Below, piece after piece: positions 1 through 9,256 of a stretch of DNA of 40,521 bases. Source of the DNA: CAYLOC01 sp964385195. GTDB taxonomy: Bacteria > Actinomycetota > Actinomycetes > Propionibacteriales > Nocardioidaceae. The notes beneath the pieces are model-generated. The model had not been told where the DNA came from, searched no databases, and saw only the letters and a program-made list of their open reading frames with translations. Made by a program: the position numbers and the translations under genes. The stretch spans positions 1 to 40,521 of the forward strand of contig CAYLOC010000005.1 of assembly GCA_964385195.1 (NCBI GenBank), in the 5' to 3' direction. The first letter of the stretch is position 1. The number at the start of each line of letters is the position of its first letter.

Positions 1-1634
1 GTCAGCCCGTGCAGGGCCAATGTGAGCTCGGTGCGGGTGTCCTGGTCGCGCAGGTCTCGTTCCAGCAGCCGCTCGATCCTGGCCAGCCGTGCGTAGAGGG
101 TACGGCGTTGCACGTGCAGCTCGCGGACGGCGTCAGCCTTGCGTCCGGCATGGGCGAGGTAGACCCGCAGAGTAGGCAGAAGCGGAAAGCCGCTGGCGGC
201 GTCGTGCTGCAGCAACGGCCCGAGCTGCGACTCGACGTACGCGGCGAGCTCCGGCCCCTGGGCGAGGCGGCGCAGCAGCGGATACGTGCCCAGGTCTCCG
301 AACTGGTAGAGCGCCCGGTCGGCGGTGTGGCTCCCGAACTCTACGGCGATCCGGGCCTCGTCGAACGCGCGTCCCGTCGCCTCCCACCGGGCTCTCCGGC
401 TGGCGCCGACCACGACATGCAGGTCCGGTTCGATCCCGGACAGCTCACTGCGGGCACCCGTCGCGAGCCGCTCCAGCGTGGACGCGAACGAGCGGCTCGT
501 CGGGATCGCGACCAGGGCGAGGATGCGGTCGCCGTCCAGTGCGGTGAGGCCGGCACACCCGCACGCGGTGAGGCTGCCGCGGAAACCCGCTCGCAACCGC
601 AGCCGCAGCCGTTGCAGACGGGACTCACCCAGCGCTTGACGCGAGGCGATGTCGGTCAGGTTCGTCATGTCCACCACCACCGCGACGAGGACTCCGTCGG
701 CGAGGTCTGACCCCAGTGCCCGGGCGCGGCTGAGGGCTCCCTCGGCCGACTCGTAGCGGCCTGCGGCCAGGTCGTTGAGCAGCGAGTGTGCCGCGCGGTC
801 GGACAGGTGCTCCTCGTCGGCCTGTCCCAGCAGGGCCAGGCTGAGGGTCAGGCTTGCCCGGTCCAGCAGCAGCCGGGTGAGGTCGTCGGGGGCGGAGCGC
901 GTGCCGAGGATGTGCACCCGGCCCCACGGCTCGTGCCGGAGCCAGATGCCGGCCCACACGCACGGTGGTGATCCGTCTTCGACATGCACCCCGGCCGTCC
1001 TCGGCTCGTGGTGACGGGCACGCGAGTGCCGCTGCCAGTCGGCCAGCAGGGACTGCGTGTCATCGTCGGCTGCTCCGTGGGACGCGTAGGCCACGACCTG
1101 GTGCGCCCGGTCCTCCAGGACCACCGGGTTCCCCACGGCAGTGGACAGGTGCTGCAGCAAGGTGTCGACGGCGGCTCCGCCGAGGACGAGAGTGGAGAAC
1201 TCCCGGTTGAGTGTCTCGACCTGTTCCAGCAGGGTGTGCTGGCGGTCGATGATCGCCCGATGCACCTGCTCGGTGACCTCGACGAACCGCGTCTCGTGCG
1301 CCAGCGTCACCAGCGGCAGCCCGGCGTTCTCTGCCATCCGGACCAGGACGGGCGGGACCTCCCGCACCCGTGGGCCAAGCTCGATCACCAGGCCGGCGGC
1401 TCCGCTGTCGATGACCTGCCGCAGGAACCGGTCCGGGGCAGTGTCGTTCTCGGTCAGCCCCTGCCCCGTGGTCAGCAGCAGCTCGCCGCCGTGCAGCAGG
1501 TGCGCGATCTCGGTCTGTTCCACCACGTGCACCCACCGCAGCGGGCGGTCCAGGTGGTCGGCGCCCGCCAAAACGCGGACGTCCGCCTCCCGGAGCGCGG
1601 GGACGCGCAGAGCGTCGGACACTGACAACGCCAT
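1..1634 (-). CDS. PucR-family transcriptional regulator, C-terminus cut by window edge
   Basis: The frame is open from an ATG at 1634 to base 1 (544 complete codons, no stop), so the 3' end lies outside the window. The N-terminus (MALSVSDAL..., about residues 5-125) matches the PucR N-terminal sensory domain. The middle (about 290-400) resembles the GGDEF-like CdaR domain. The last 60 residues carry the PucR-type helix-turn-helix, with a VRELHVQRRTLYARLARIE core. Only a few residues should be missing. Family members are soluble activators or repressors of purine, GABA, proline or polyamine catabolism. It is divergent from mmsA and is the obvious candidate to control that unit and itself. No Shine-Dalgarno is evident before the ATG; an in-frame ATG three codons upstream (1643) is an alternative, and a leaderless message is possible. 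The family call is firm; the effector is unknown. Confidence 0.88.
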   Translation of the reverse strand, partial: MALSVSDALRVPALREADVRVLAGADHLDRPLRWVHVVEQTEIAHLLHGGELLLTTGQGLTENDTAPDRFLRQVIDSGAAGLVIELGPRVREVPPVLVRMAENAGLPLVTLAHETRFVEVTEQVHRAIIDRQHTLLEQVETLNREFSTLVLGGAAVDTLLQHLSTAVGNPVVLEDRAHQVVAYASHGAADDDTQSLLADWQRHSRARHHEPRTAGVHVEDGSPPCVWAGIWLRHEPWGRVHILGTRSAPDDLTRLLLDRASLTLSLALLGQADEEHLSDRAAHSLLNDLAAGRYESAEGALSRARALGSDLADGVLVAVVVDMTNLTDIASRQALGESRLQRLRLRLRAGFRGSLTACGCAGLTALDGDRILALVAIPTSRSFASTLERLATGARSELSGIEPDLHVVVGASRRARWEATGRAFDEARIAVEFGSHTADRALYQFGDLGTYPLLRRLAQGPELAAYVESQLGPLLQHDAASGFPLLPTLRVYLAHAGRKADAVRELHVQRRTLYARLARIERLLERDLRDQDTRTELTLALHGL

Positions 1635-1683
1635 GGTGCACATTCTATGTAGCGAACCGTCGTTTTCAGTCGCACTCCGTGCA

Positions 1684-1712
1684 TTGTGCCCGGCGCCAGG
1701 CGGTTCTACCGT
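1684..1712 (+). promoter_or_regulatory. Candidate promoter of the mmsA unit
   Basis: TTGTGC (1684-1689) and TACCGT (1707-1712) are separated by 17 bases and lie about 50 bases before the mmsA start. The second hexamer fits the TAnnnT pattern of actinobacterial -10 boxes. A small inverted repeat GCAC-TCC-GTGC (1672-1682) lies immediately upstream and could be a regulator site in this 128-base divergent region. Read from sequence only. Confidence 0.4.
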
Positions 1713-1762
1713 GGGCCGCGTGGGCGGCGACTGCCGGTCACGGTGACGACGTGGAGGAATCG

Positions 1763-3250
<1,488 letters not shown>

Positions 3251-3261
3251 CCAGGAGGCAG

Positions 3262-4641
3262 ATGATGACGCAGACTGCGGAGCCGACGTCCACCGTAGGA
3301 ACGTCGAGTGGTGCGCAGGTGCGTGCCGATGACCGGGCGCATGTGTTCCATTCGTGGTCCGCACAGGGACAGATCGACCCGCTGCCGGTAGCGCGCGCGG
3401 AGGGGGTGCGGTTCTACGACTACGACGGCAACGGCTACCTCGACTTCGCCTCGCAGCTGGTCAACGCCAACCTCGGTCACCGGCATCCGGCGCTGGTGGC
3501 GGCGATCAGGGAGCAGGCCGAGCGCATCTGCACGATCGCCCCCGGGTTCGCCAACGACAAGCGTGGTGAGCTGGCCCGGATGATCGCCGAGCGCGGCCCC
3601 GCCGGGATGAGCAAGGTGTTCTTCACCAACGGCGGCGCCGAGGCCAACGAGAACGCCATCCGGCTGGCCCGTGGCCACACCGGCCGCCGGAAGATCCTCT
3701 CGGCGTACCGCAGCTACCACGGCGCCACGACCGGTGCCATCGCCGCAACCGGTGAGCCGCGGCGATGGGGCAACGAGCCGGTCAGCGCCGGGTTCGTGCA
3801 CTTCTTCGGTCCGTACCTGTACCGGTCGGCGTTCCATGCCACCACCGAGGCAGAGGAGTGCGACCGGGCGCTGGCGCACCTGGAGGACGTGATCGGTCTG
3901 GAGGGCCCCGACACGATCGCGGGTGTGCTGCTGGAGACCGTCGTGGGCACCAACGGTGTGCTCATCCCGCCCGACGGCTACCTGGCCGGGGTACGACGGC
4001 TGTGCGACCGGTACGGCATCGCGATGATCGCCGATGAGGTGATGGTGGGGTTCGGCCGGATCGGGGAGTGGTTCGGTTGCCAGCACTGGGACGTCACGCC
4101 GGACCTGATCTCGTTCGCCAAGGGCGTGAACTCCGGTTATGTGCCGCTCGGCGGTGTGCTGATGTCCGACGCCATCGCCGCGACGTACGACGACACCGTC
4201 TATCCGGGCGGGCTGACCTACTCCGGTCACCCGCTGGCCTGCGCCACCGGTGTCGCCTCGATCCGTGCGTTCGAGGACGAAGGCATCCTGGAGCGCGTCC
4301 GCGACCTCGGCGAACGGGTCGTGCGTCCGAACCTGGCCGAGATCGCCGACCGGCACCGCAGCGTCGGGGAGGTGCGGGGCCTGGGCATGATGTGGTCGAT
4401 CGAGCTGGTCAAGGACCGCCAGACCCGCGAGATGCTGGTGCCGTACGCCGCCAGCGGCGCCGACGCGAAGCCGATGGCGGAGGTGGTCGCCGCCTGCAAG
4501 AGCCGTGGCGTCTGGCCGTTCGCACACTTCAACCGGCTCCAGGTGGCACCACCGCTGGTCATCTCCGAGGGCGATCTGCGTACCGGGCTGGCCGTGATCG
4601 ACGAGGCGCTGGAGGTTGCGGACTCCTACGCCAACGGCTGA
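3262..4641 (+). CDS. Class III (omega-type) PLP aminotransferase
   Basis: 459 residues from the ATG at 3262, with AGGAGG seven bases upstream; the second ATG (3265) is an alternative. Fold-type I class III hallmarks are clear: the TNGGAEANENAIR cofactor-binding segment (122-134), the ADEV aspartate (D258) that contacts the pyridine nitrogen, and the PLP lysine K287 in FAKGVNSGYVPLGG. These enzymes move terminal amino groups from omega-amino acids or diamines to pyruvate or 2-oxoglutarate. It follows mmsA closely and is probably co-transcribed with it. A beta-alanine (or taurine-like omega-amino acid) aminotransferase that feeds malonate semialdehyde to MmsA would make biochemical sense. The exact substrate cannot be read from sequence. 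The gene ends 20 bases before the convergent oxidase gene. Confidence 0.88.
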   Translation: MMTQTAEPTSTVGTSSGAQVRADDRAHVFHSWSAQGQIDPLPVARAEGVRFYDYDGNGYLDFASQLVNANLGHRHPALVAAIREQAERICTIAPGFANDKRGELARMIAERGPAGMSKVFFTNGGAEANENAIRLARGHTGRRKILSAYRSYHGATTGAIAATGEPRRWGNEPVSAGFVHFFGPYLYRSAFHATTEAEECDRALAHLEDVIGLEGPDTIAGVLLETVVGTNGVLIPPDGYLAGVRRLCDRYGIAMIADEVMVGFGRIGEWFGCQHWDVTPDLISFAKGVNSGYVPLGGVLMSDAIAATYDDTVYPGGLTYSGHPLACATGVASIRAFEDEGILERVRDLGERVVRPNLAEIADRHRSVGEVRGLGMMWSIELVKDRQTREMLVPYAASGADAKPMAEVVAACKSRGVWPFAHFNRLQVAPPLVISEGDLRTGLAVIDEALEVADSYANG

Positions 4642-4661
4642 CGTGCCCGAGGGCTACCCGG

Positions 4662-6050
4662 TCAGTGGCCGCCGAGAAGCGGGGCCATGGCGCGGGCAGC
4701 CAGGCTGGGTCGCCCGGTCAGGCGCTCTTCGTGGTCGGCCAGGCCCATCGTCTTCAGCCCGGCGTTGACGCCGAGCCACCGCAGCGGCTCGGGTTCCCAC
4801 CGCCGGGACCGGTGACCGACCCAGGGCAGCGTGGTCAGGTCGGACTCGTGACCGGTGACGAGGTCGGCCAGGGTCCGTCCGGCCAGGTTGGTGGTGGTGA
4901 CGCCGTCGCCGACGTACCCACCGGCAGCACCGAGCCCGGTCGTGGGGTCCAGCCACACCGATGCGGTCCAGTCTCGCGGGATCCCGAGTGCGCCACCCCA
5001 GGAGTGGGTGAATGTGGTGCCGTGCAGCGGAGGGAACAACTCGATGAGGGTCTCCCGCAATGCGGCGAACACTGTCTCCTCGTGGTCGAAGGAGGGCCGG
5101 ATCGCCGAGCCGAAGTGGTACGGCGCTCCGCGTCCGCCGAACACGAAGCGCCCGTCGGCGCTGCGCTGGCCGTAGATCAGCAGGTGCCGGAAGTCGGAGA
5201 ACGTGGGGGCATCGGACATCCCGATCTGCTCCCACGTGCGCTCGCTCAGCGGTTCGGTGGCCACGATCAGCGAGTAGGCCGGGACCATCTCGCGGTGCGA
5301 CTGCTCCATCCGGGCGGTGTACCCCTCGGTGGCGCGGAGCACCTTCTCCGCACGCACCGTGCCGTGGTCGGTCACCACGCGTCCGGGGTGCAGTGCGCGA
5401 GCGGTGGTCTGCTCGTAGAGAGCAACGCCCCGTCTCTCCACCGCTCGCGCGAGCCCGCGGACCAGGCGCGCTGGGTGGATACGGGCACAGTGCGGGGTGT
5501 ACGTCGCGCCGCGCAGGCTGGTGACCTGCGCGACTGCCCGGGCTTCGGTGGCGTCGAGGAGCCGCAGGTCGTCCTCGGTGTCGCCCCAGGCGTGGGCGTC
5601 TGCGACTTCGCGTTCGGCCCGCGCCAGTTGGGGTGCGGTGCGGGCGAACACGACGGTGCCGCCCTTGTGGAAGTGGCAGTCGATGCCCTCGTCCGCGCTG
5701 ACCCGGCCCACCTCGTCGACACTGGCGCGCATCGCGGCGATGAGCCGGTTCGCGCCGTCGCGCGAGGAGCCGGGGAGCCGGGCGAGTTTGGCCCGGGAGG
5801 CGGGGAACAGCGCCGACGCCCATCCGCCGTTACGGCCGGAGGCGCCGTACCCGGCGAACTCGCTCTCGATGACGGCAATGCGCATCGACGGGTCGCTGTC
5901 GGTCAGGTAGTACGCGGTCCACAGCCCGGTGAGGCCGGCCCCCACGATCGCCACGTCGACATCGATGTCTCCGGGAAGTGCCGGCCGTGGGGTCAGGTCG
6001 TCCTCGCAGCTCTCCAGCCACCACGAGATCGTCTCCGGGTTCTGGCTCAC
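4662..6050 (-). CDS. FAD-dependent amine oxidoreductase (DAO family), PuuB-like
   Basis: 462 residues with a GTG start at 6050, preceded by GAGGA. A Rossmann dinucleotide-binding motif, VAIVGAGLTGLWTAYYL, lies at about residues 34-50, followed by the family's SGRNGG flavin segment and a C-terminal THSWGGALGIPRDW region. The layout matches gammaglutamylputrescine oxidases and related FAD amine oxidases, which convert a primary or secondary amine to aldehyde plus ammonia and peroxide in the cytoplasm. It is the last gene of a tight minus-strand operon, starting seven bases after the Lrp-type regulator and downstream of an aminotransferase. A second paralogue is at 14961-16388. Either could act on gammaglutamylputrescine or on free amines; the family is confident, the substrate is not. 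Confidence 0.85.
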   Translation of the reverse strand: MSQNPETISWWLESCEDDLTPRPALPGDIDVDVAIVGAGLTGLWTAYYLTDSDPSMRIAVIESEFAGYGASGRNGGWASALFPASRAKLARLPGSSRDGANRLIAAMRASVDEVGRVSADEGIDCHFHKGGTVVFARTAPQLARAEREVADAHAWGDTEDDLRLLDATEARAVAQVTSLRGATYTPHCARIHPARLVRGLARAVERRGVALYEQTTARALHPGRVVTDHGTVRAEKVLRATEGYTARMEQSHREMVPAYSLIVATEPLSERTWEQIGMSDAPTFSDFRHLLIYGQRSADGRFVFGGRGAPYHFGSAIRPSFDHEETVFAALRETLIELFPPLHGTTFTHSWGGALGIPRDWTASVWLDPTTGLGAAGGYVGDGVTTTNLAGRTLADLVTGHESDLTTLPWVGHRSRRWEPEPLRWLGVNAGLKTMGLADHEERLTGRPSLAARAMAPLLGGH

Positions 6051-6057
6051 CTGGTCC

Positions 6058-6546
6058 TCACCGCACTCCCCAGGCGTAGGTCTGTTTGTGCAGCCGGAGG
6101 TAGACGAACGACTCGGTGGAGCGGACTCCGTCGATGGTTCGGATGCGTTTGCTGAGCAGTTCCAGGAGGTGGTCGTCGCTTTCGCAGACGACTTCGATCA
6201 TGACGTCGAAGGAGCCGGCGGTGATGGTGACATAGTCGACCTCGGGCATCTGGGCCAGGGCCTCGGCGACCTCCTCCAGGTCGCCCTCGGCCCGGATGCC
6301 GATCATGGCCTGCCGGGCGAACCCGAGCTGGGTCGGGTCGGTCACCGCGACGATCTGGACCACGTTGTGCTCGATCAGCTTCTGCACGCGTTGGCGTACC
6401 GCTGCCTCGGACAGCCCGACCTCTTTGGCGATGGTGGAGTAGGGCATTCGCCCATCGTGTTGCAGTTGTTCGATGATCGCCTTGGAGATGTCGTCCAGTT
6501 GCAGCGGCTGCTGGTGGTGGTCGTGGGTGGCAGGCACGAACCCCAT
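6058..6546 (-). CDS. Lrp/AsnC-family transcriptional regulator
   Basis: About 162 residues. The N-terminal winged helix (LDDISKAIIEQLQHDGRMPYSTIAKEVGLSEAAVRQRVQ, given here only by its ends at roughly residues 17-55) is followed by a RAM effector-binding domain containing GSFDVMIEV. Length is normal for the family. The start is ambiguous: a TTG at 6558 has AGGGA eight bases upstream, the ATG at 6546 directly abuts GGAAGG, and a GTG at 6537 has that GGAAGG nine bases upstream. It sits 7-11 bases from its neighbours, between the aminotransferase and the FAD oxidase. It probably senses an amino acid or amine of this pathway and controls the divergent 7971-8105 region. That target is inference. 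Confidence 0.9.
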   Translation of the reverse strand: MGFVPATHDHHQQPLQLDDISKAIIEQLQHDGRMPYSTIAKEVGLSEAAVRQRVQKLIEHNVVQIVAVTDPTQLGFARQAMIGIRAEGDLEEVAEALAQMPEVDYVTITAGSFDVMIEVVCESDDHLLELLSKRIRTIDGVRSTESFVYLRLHKQTYAWGVR

Positions 6547-6569
6547 CCTTCCGTACAAACGGGGATTCC

Positions 6570-7970
6570 CTACAGCCGGTTCATCGCCTCAGACAGCACC
6601 GTGCGCAGGATCTGTTCGATCTCGTCGAAGTGGGACTGGTTGCAGATCAGCGGCGGAGAGAGCTGGACGACGGGGTCGCCACGGTCATCGGCACGGCAGT
6701 ACAGGCCGGAATCGAACAGTGCCTTGGACAAGAACCCGCGCAGCAGCCGCTCGCACTCCTCGTCGTTGAACGTCTCCTTGGTGGCCTTGTCCTTGACCAG
6801 CTCGATGCCGTAGAAGAACCCGTCGCCGCGAACGTCGCCGACGATGGGCAGGTCCAGCAGCTTCTCCAGCGTCGCCCGGAACGCGCCCTCGTTCTCGCGG
6901 ACGTGCGCGTTGATCCCCTCGCGCTCGAACGCGTCCAGGTTCGCCAATGCGACCGCTGCGGCGACTGGGTGCCCGCCGAAGGTGTAGCCGTGGGCGAACA
7001 CCGCGTCGCCGGTCGCGAACGGCTCGAACAGCCGGTCGGTGGCGATCATCGCCCCCATCGGGGCGTAGCCGGAGGTCAGGCCCTTCGCGCAGGTCATGAT
7101 GTCGGGGGTGAACCCGTACCGTTCGGCGCCGAACATGTACCCCAACCGCCCGAAGCCACAGATCACCTCATCGGAGACGAGCAGTACGTCGTAGGCATCG
7201 CAGATCTCTCGCACCCGCTGGAAATACCCCGGGGGAGGGGGAAAGCAGCCACCGGAGTTCTGTACCGGCTCCATGAACACCGCGGCGACGGTGTCTGCGC
7301 CCTCGTTCTCGATCGCGACCGCGACCTCGTCCGCCGCCCATCGTCCGAACGCCTCGGGGTCATCACCGTGGATGGGCGCACGGTAGATGTTGGTGTTGGG
7401 CACCCGGAACGTTGAGGGCACCAGCGGCTCGAACACCGCCTTGAGGTCCGGCAGCCCGGTGATCGACAGCGCGCCCTGGGTGGTGCCGTGGTAGGCGATC
7501 GCGCGGGAGATCACCTTGTGCTTGGTGGGCTTGCCGGTCATCTTGAAGTACTGCTTGGCCAGCTTCCACGCCGACTCCACCGCCTCGCCCCCGCCGGAGG
7601 TGAAGAACACCCGGTTCAGGTCCCCCGGCGCATAACCGGCCAGCCGCTGCGCGAGCTCAACCGCTCGCGGGTGCGCATAGGACCACACCGGCATGTAGCC
7701 CAGCTGGGTGGCCTGCTCGGCGGCTGCGGCCGCGAGGTCGGCCCGGCCGTGCCCCAACTGGCTGACGAACAACCCGGCCAGCCCATCCAGGTACCGCTTG
7801 CCATGCGCGTCGTAGAGGTAGGGGCCCTCCCCGCGCACGATCACCGGAACCTCCGCCTCGGCGTAGGAGGACATCCGGGTGAAGTGCATCCACAGATGAT
7901 CCCGTGCAGACTGCTGCAAGGCGCTGAGTTCCAGGTCGGGCTCGGTCTGGGTAGTCATGCAGGCCATCAT
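6570..7970 (-). CDS. Class III aminotransferase, putrescine/diamine-pyruvate type (SpuC-like)
   Basis: 466 residues from the ATG at 7970; ATGs at 7967 and 7958 are also in frame and the ribosome site is weak, so the start is uncertain by a few codons. PLP lysine K296 lies in CAKGLTSGYAPMGA, the conserved aspartate D267 in SDEVICGFGR, and the phosphate-binding segment in FFTSGGGEAVESAWK. The FVSQLGHGRADLA and HGYTFGGHPVAAA segments resemble polyamine:pyruvate aminotransferases that turn putrescine or diaminopropane into aminoaldehydes. It leads the operon aminotransferase, Lrp regulator, FAD oxidase, and is divergent from the ureohydrolase that would make putrescine from agmatine. The neighbouring dehydrogenase at 9257 could oxidise its 4-aminobutanal product. 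Substrate is inferred from resemblance plus context. Confidence 0.88.
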   Translation of the reverse strand: MMACMTTQTEPDLELSALQQSARDHLWMHFTRMSSYAEAEVPVIVRGEGPYLYDAHGKRYLDGLAGLFVSQLGHGRADLAAAAAEQATQLGYMPVWSYAHPRAVELAQRLAGYAPGDLNRVFFTSGGGEAVESAWKLAKQYFKMTGKPTKHKVISRAIAYHGTTQGALSITGLPDLKAVFEPLVPSTFRVPNTNIYRAPIHGDDPEAFGRWAADEVAVAIENEGADTVAAVFMEPVQNSGGCFPPPPGYFQRVREICDAYDVLLVSDEVICGFGRLGYMFGAERYGFTPDIMTCAKGLTSGYAPMGAMIATDRLFEPFATGDAVFAHGYTFGGHPVAAAVALANLDAFEREGINAHVRENEGAFRATLEKLLDLPIVGDVRGDGFFYGIELVKDKATKETFNDEECERLLRGFLSKALFDSGLYCRADDRGDPVVQLSPPLICNQSHFDEIEQILRTVLSEAMNRL

Positions 7971-8105
7971 GCCCCGTACGACCGAAAAAGACAAGCGATT
8001 CCGTTGTCATGTTCGCCTCTGACTGTCGACATGAACAGGCTGTATGGCACTTCACTACGGAATCCATGCAGGCGGTAGGCTGGAGGTCGAACGAGGAGGT
8101 ACGTC
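7971..8105. promoter_or_regulatory. Divergent control region with nested inverted repeats
   Basis: This 135-base gap separates the aminotransferase operon (minus) from the ureohydrolase gene (plus). It holds GATTCCGTTG (7997-8006) and CTACGGAATC (8055-8064), which are inverted copies matching at 9 of 10 positions, the 8-base palindrome TGTCGACA (8024-8031), and TGTTC/GAACA arms (8010-8014 and 8033-8037). Their centres all fall within about 8024-8031. This symmetry fits wrapping by a multimeric regulator such as the nearby Lrp-type protein. I could not assign convincing -35/-10 pairs. Confidence 0.4.
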
Positions 8106-9119
8106 ATGACTCGGTACGGCGCCCAGTTCGGTCCGGACTTCACGTTCTTGGGGGTGCCTGCCCTGGACCTGGCCGACCAGCGGGCACTCGCCGCGGCCGA
8201 CGTCGTGATCCTGGGAGCACCGTTCGACGGCGGCACCTCCAACCGGCCGGGCGCACGCTTCGGCCCGAAGGCGATCCGGGAGACCTGTTACCTCCCCGCC
8301 GACGGCTCCCGCCCGCACCTCGCACTGCGGGTTGATGCGCTGCAGGATGTGGCGGTGGTGGATGCCGGCGATGTCGAGATGTACTCCGGTGACGTCGAGA
8401 CCGCCATCGCGAACCTGGAGGAAGCGGTCCACACCGTCACCGCCGCCGGAGCACTCCCCCTCGTGCTGGGGGGCGACCACACCGTTACCCTCCCCGATGC
8501 CACCGGCATCGCCCGCCACCACGGGTTCGGCAACGTCTCGCTGCTGCACTTCGACGCCCACGCCGACACCGGCGACATCGAGTTCGGGTCGTTGTACGGG
8601 CACGGCCAGCCGATGCGCCGGCTGATCGAGTCCGGCGCGGTGCGCGGCGACCGGTTCCTCCAGATCGGGCTGCGGGGTTATTGGCCGGGTCCAGAAACGC
8701 TGACCTGGATGGCCGACCAGCAGATGCGCTCCTTTGAGATGACCGAGATCGGCAGGCGGGGCCTGGGCTCCTGCCTCGACGAGGCGTTCGACATCGCTGT
8801 CGATCAGTGCGAGGCCGTGTTCTTGTCGGTGGACATCGACGTCTGCGACCCGGGGCATGCCCCCGGCACGGGCACCCCCGAGCCCGGCGGGCTCTCCGCC
8901 CGCCAGCTGCTGGACGCGGTGCGCCGCATCTGCATCGAGCTTCCGGTCGCCGGCATCGACGTCGTCGAGGTCGCCCCGCCGTACGACCATGCCGACATCA
9001 CGGCGTACCTGGCCAACCGGGTCGTCTTGGAGGCGCTGTCGGGTCTCGCCGTACGCCGGAACGGGATCGACCACGACCCCGCGGGGCCGCTGCTGGAAGG
9101 TCGTGGCAGCAGGGGGTAG
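8106..9119 (+). CDS. speB: Agmatinase-family ureohydrolase
   Basis: 337 residues; the ATG at 8106 follows GAGGAGG seven bases upstream. All binuclear manganese ligands of the arginase/agmatinase family are in place: H125 in GGDHT, D150/H152/D154 in DAHAD, and D243/D245 in SVDIDVCDP. The GTGTPEPGG loop after the last motif is the agmatinase-type version. The enzyme hydrolyses a guanidino compound to urea plus an amine; agmatine to putrescine is the leading reading because the surrounding genes import and degrade putrescine. Guanidinobutyrase (giving GABA) or guanidinopropionase (giving beta-alanine) are alternatives that would also fit the pathway. It is transcribed alone, divergent from the aminotransferase operon. 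Confidence 0.87.
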   Translation: MTRYGAQFGPDFTFLGVPALDLADQRALAAADVVILGAPFDGGTSNRPGARFGPKAIRETCYLPADGSRPHLALRVDALQDVAVVDAGDVEMYSGDVETAIANLEEAVHTVTAAGALPLVLGGDHTVTLPDATGIARHHGFGNVSLLHFDAHADTGDIEFGSLYGHGQPMRRLIESGAVRGDRFLQIGLRGYWPGPETLTWMADQQMRSFEMTEIGRRGLGSCLDEAFDIAVDQCEAVFLSVDIDVCDPGHAPGTGTPEPGGLSARQLLDAVRRICIELPVAGIDVVEVAPPYDHADITAYLANRVVLEALSGLAVRRNGIDHDPAGPLLEGRGSRG

Positions 9120-9201
9120 CCGCCGTCGCGCTGGCGACCTGGACGATTGATTCCTAACGTTTTGACTACTCTGTCTACGGATCCACTTGTCAGGGCGGCT
9201 C

Positions 9202-9207
9202 TAATAT
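9202..9207 (+). promoter_or_regulatory. Candidate -10 box upstream of the aldehyde dehydrogenase/Pot operon
   Basis: TAATAT stands out in this GC-rich 137-base gap and lies about 50 bases before the chosen GTG-free start at 9257. No good -35 hexamer lies 16-18 bases upstream; a TTGACT is present further up at about 9163. A weak GTCGC-GCTG-GCGAC stem (9123-9136) just after the ureohydrolase stop might end that transcript. Both calls are tentative. Confidence 0.25.
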
Positions 9208-9256
9208 GCCAATGTCGTACTCGTCACACACGTCTGCTGAGGAGGTCGGGATCGGC

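Noticed and set aside
4068..6155. 695-residue plus-strand open frame over the aminotransferase end and the FAD oxidase
   Set aside because: It spans two unrelated genes in the wrong frame and has no recognisable domain; the real genes in this interval explain the sequence.
9123..9136. Intrinsic terminator after the ureohydrolase gene
   Set aside because: The stem is only five base pairs and is not followed by a T-run.
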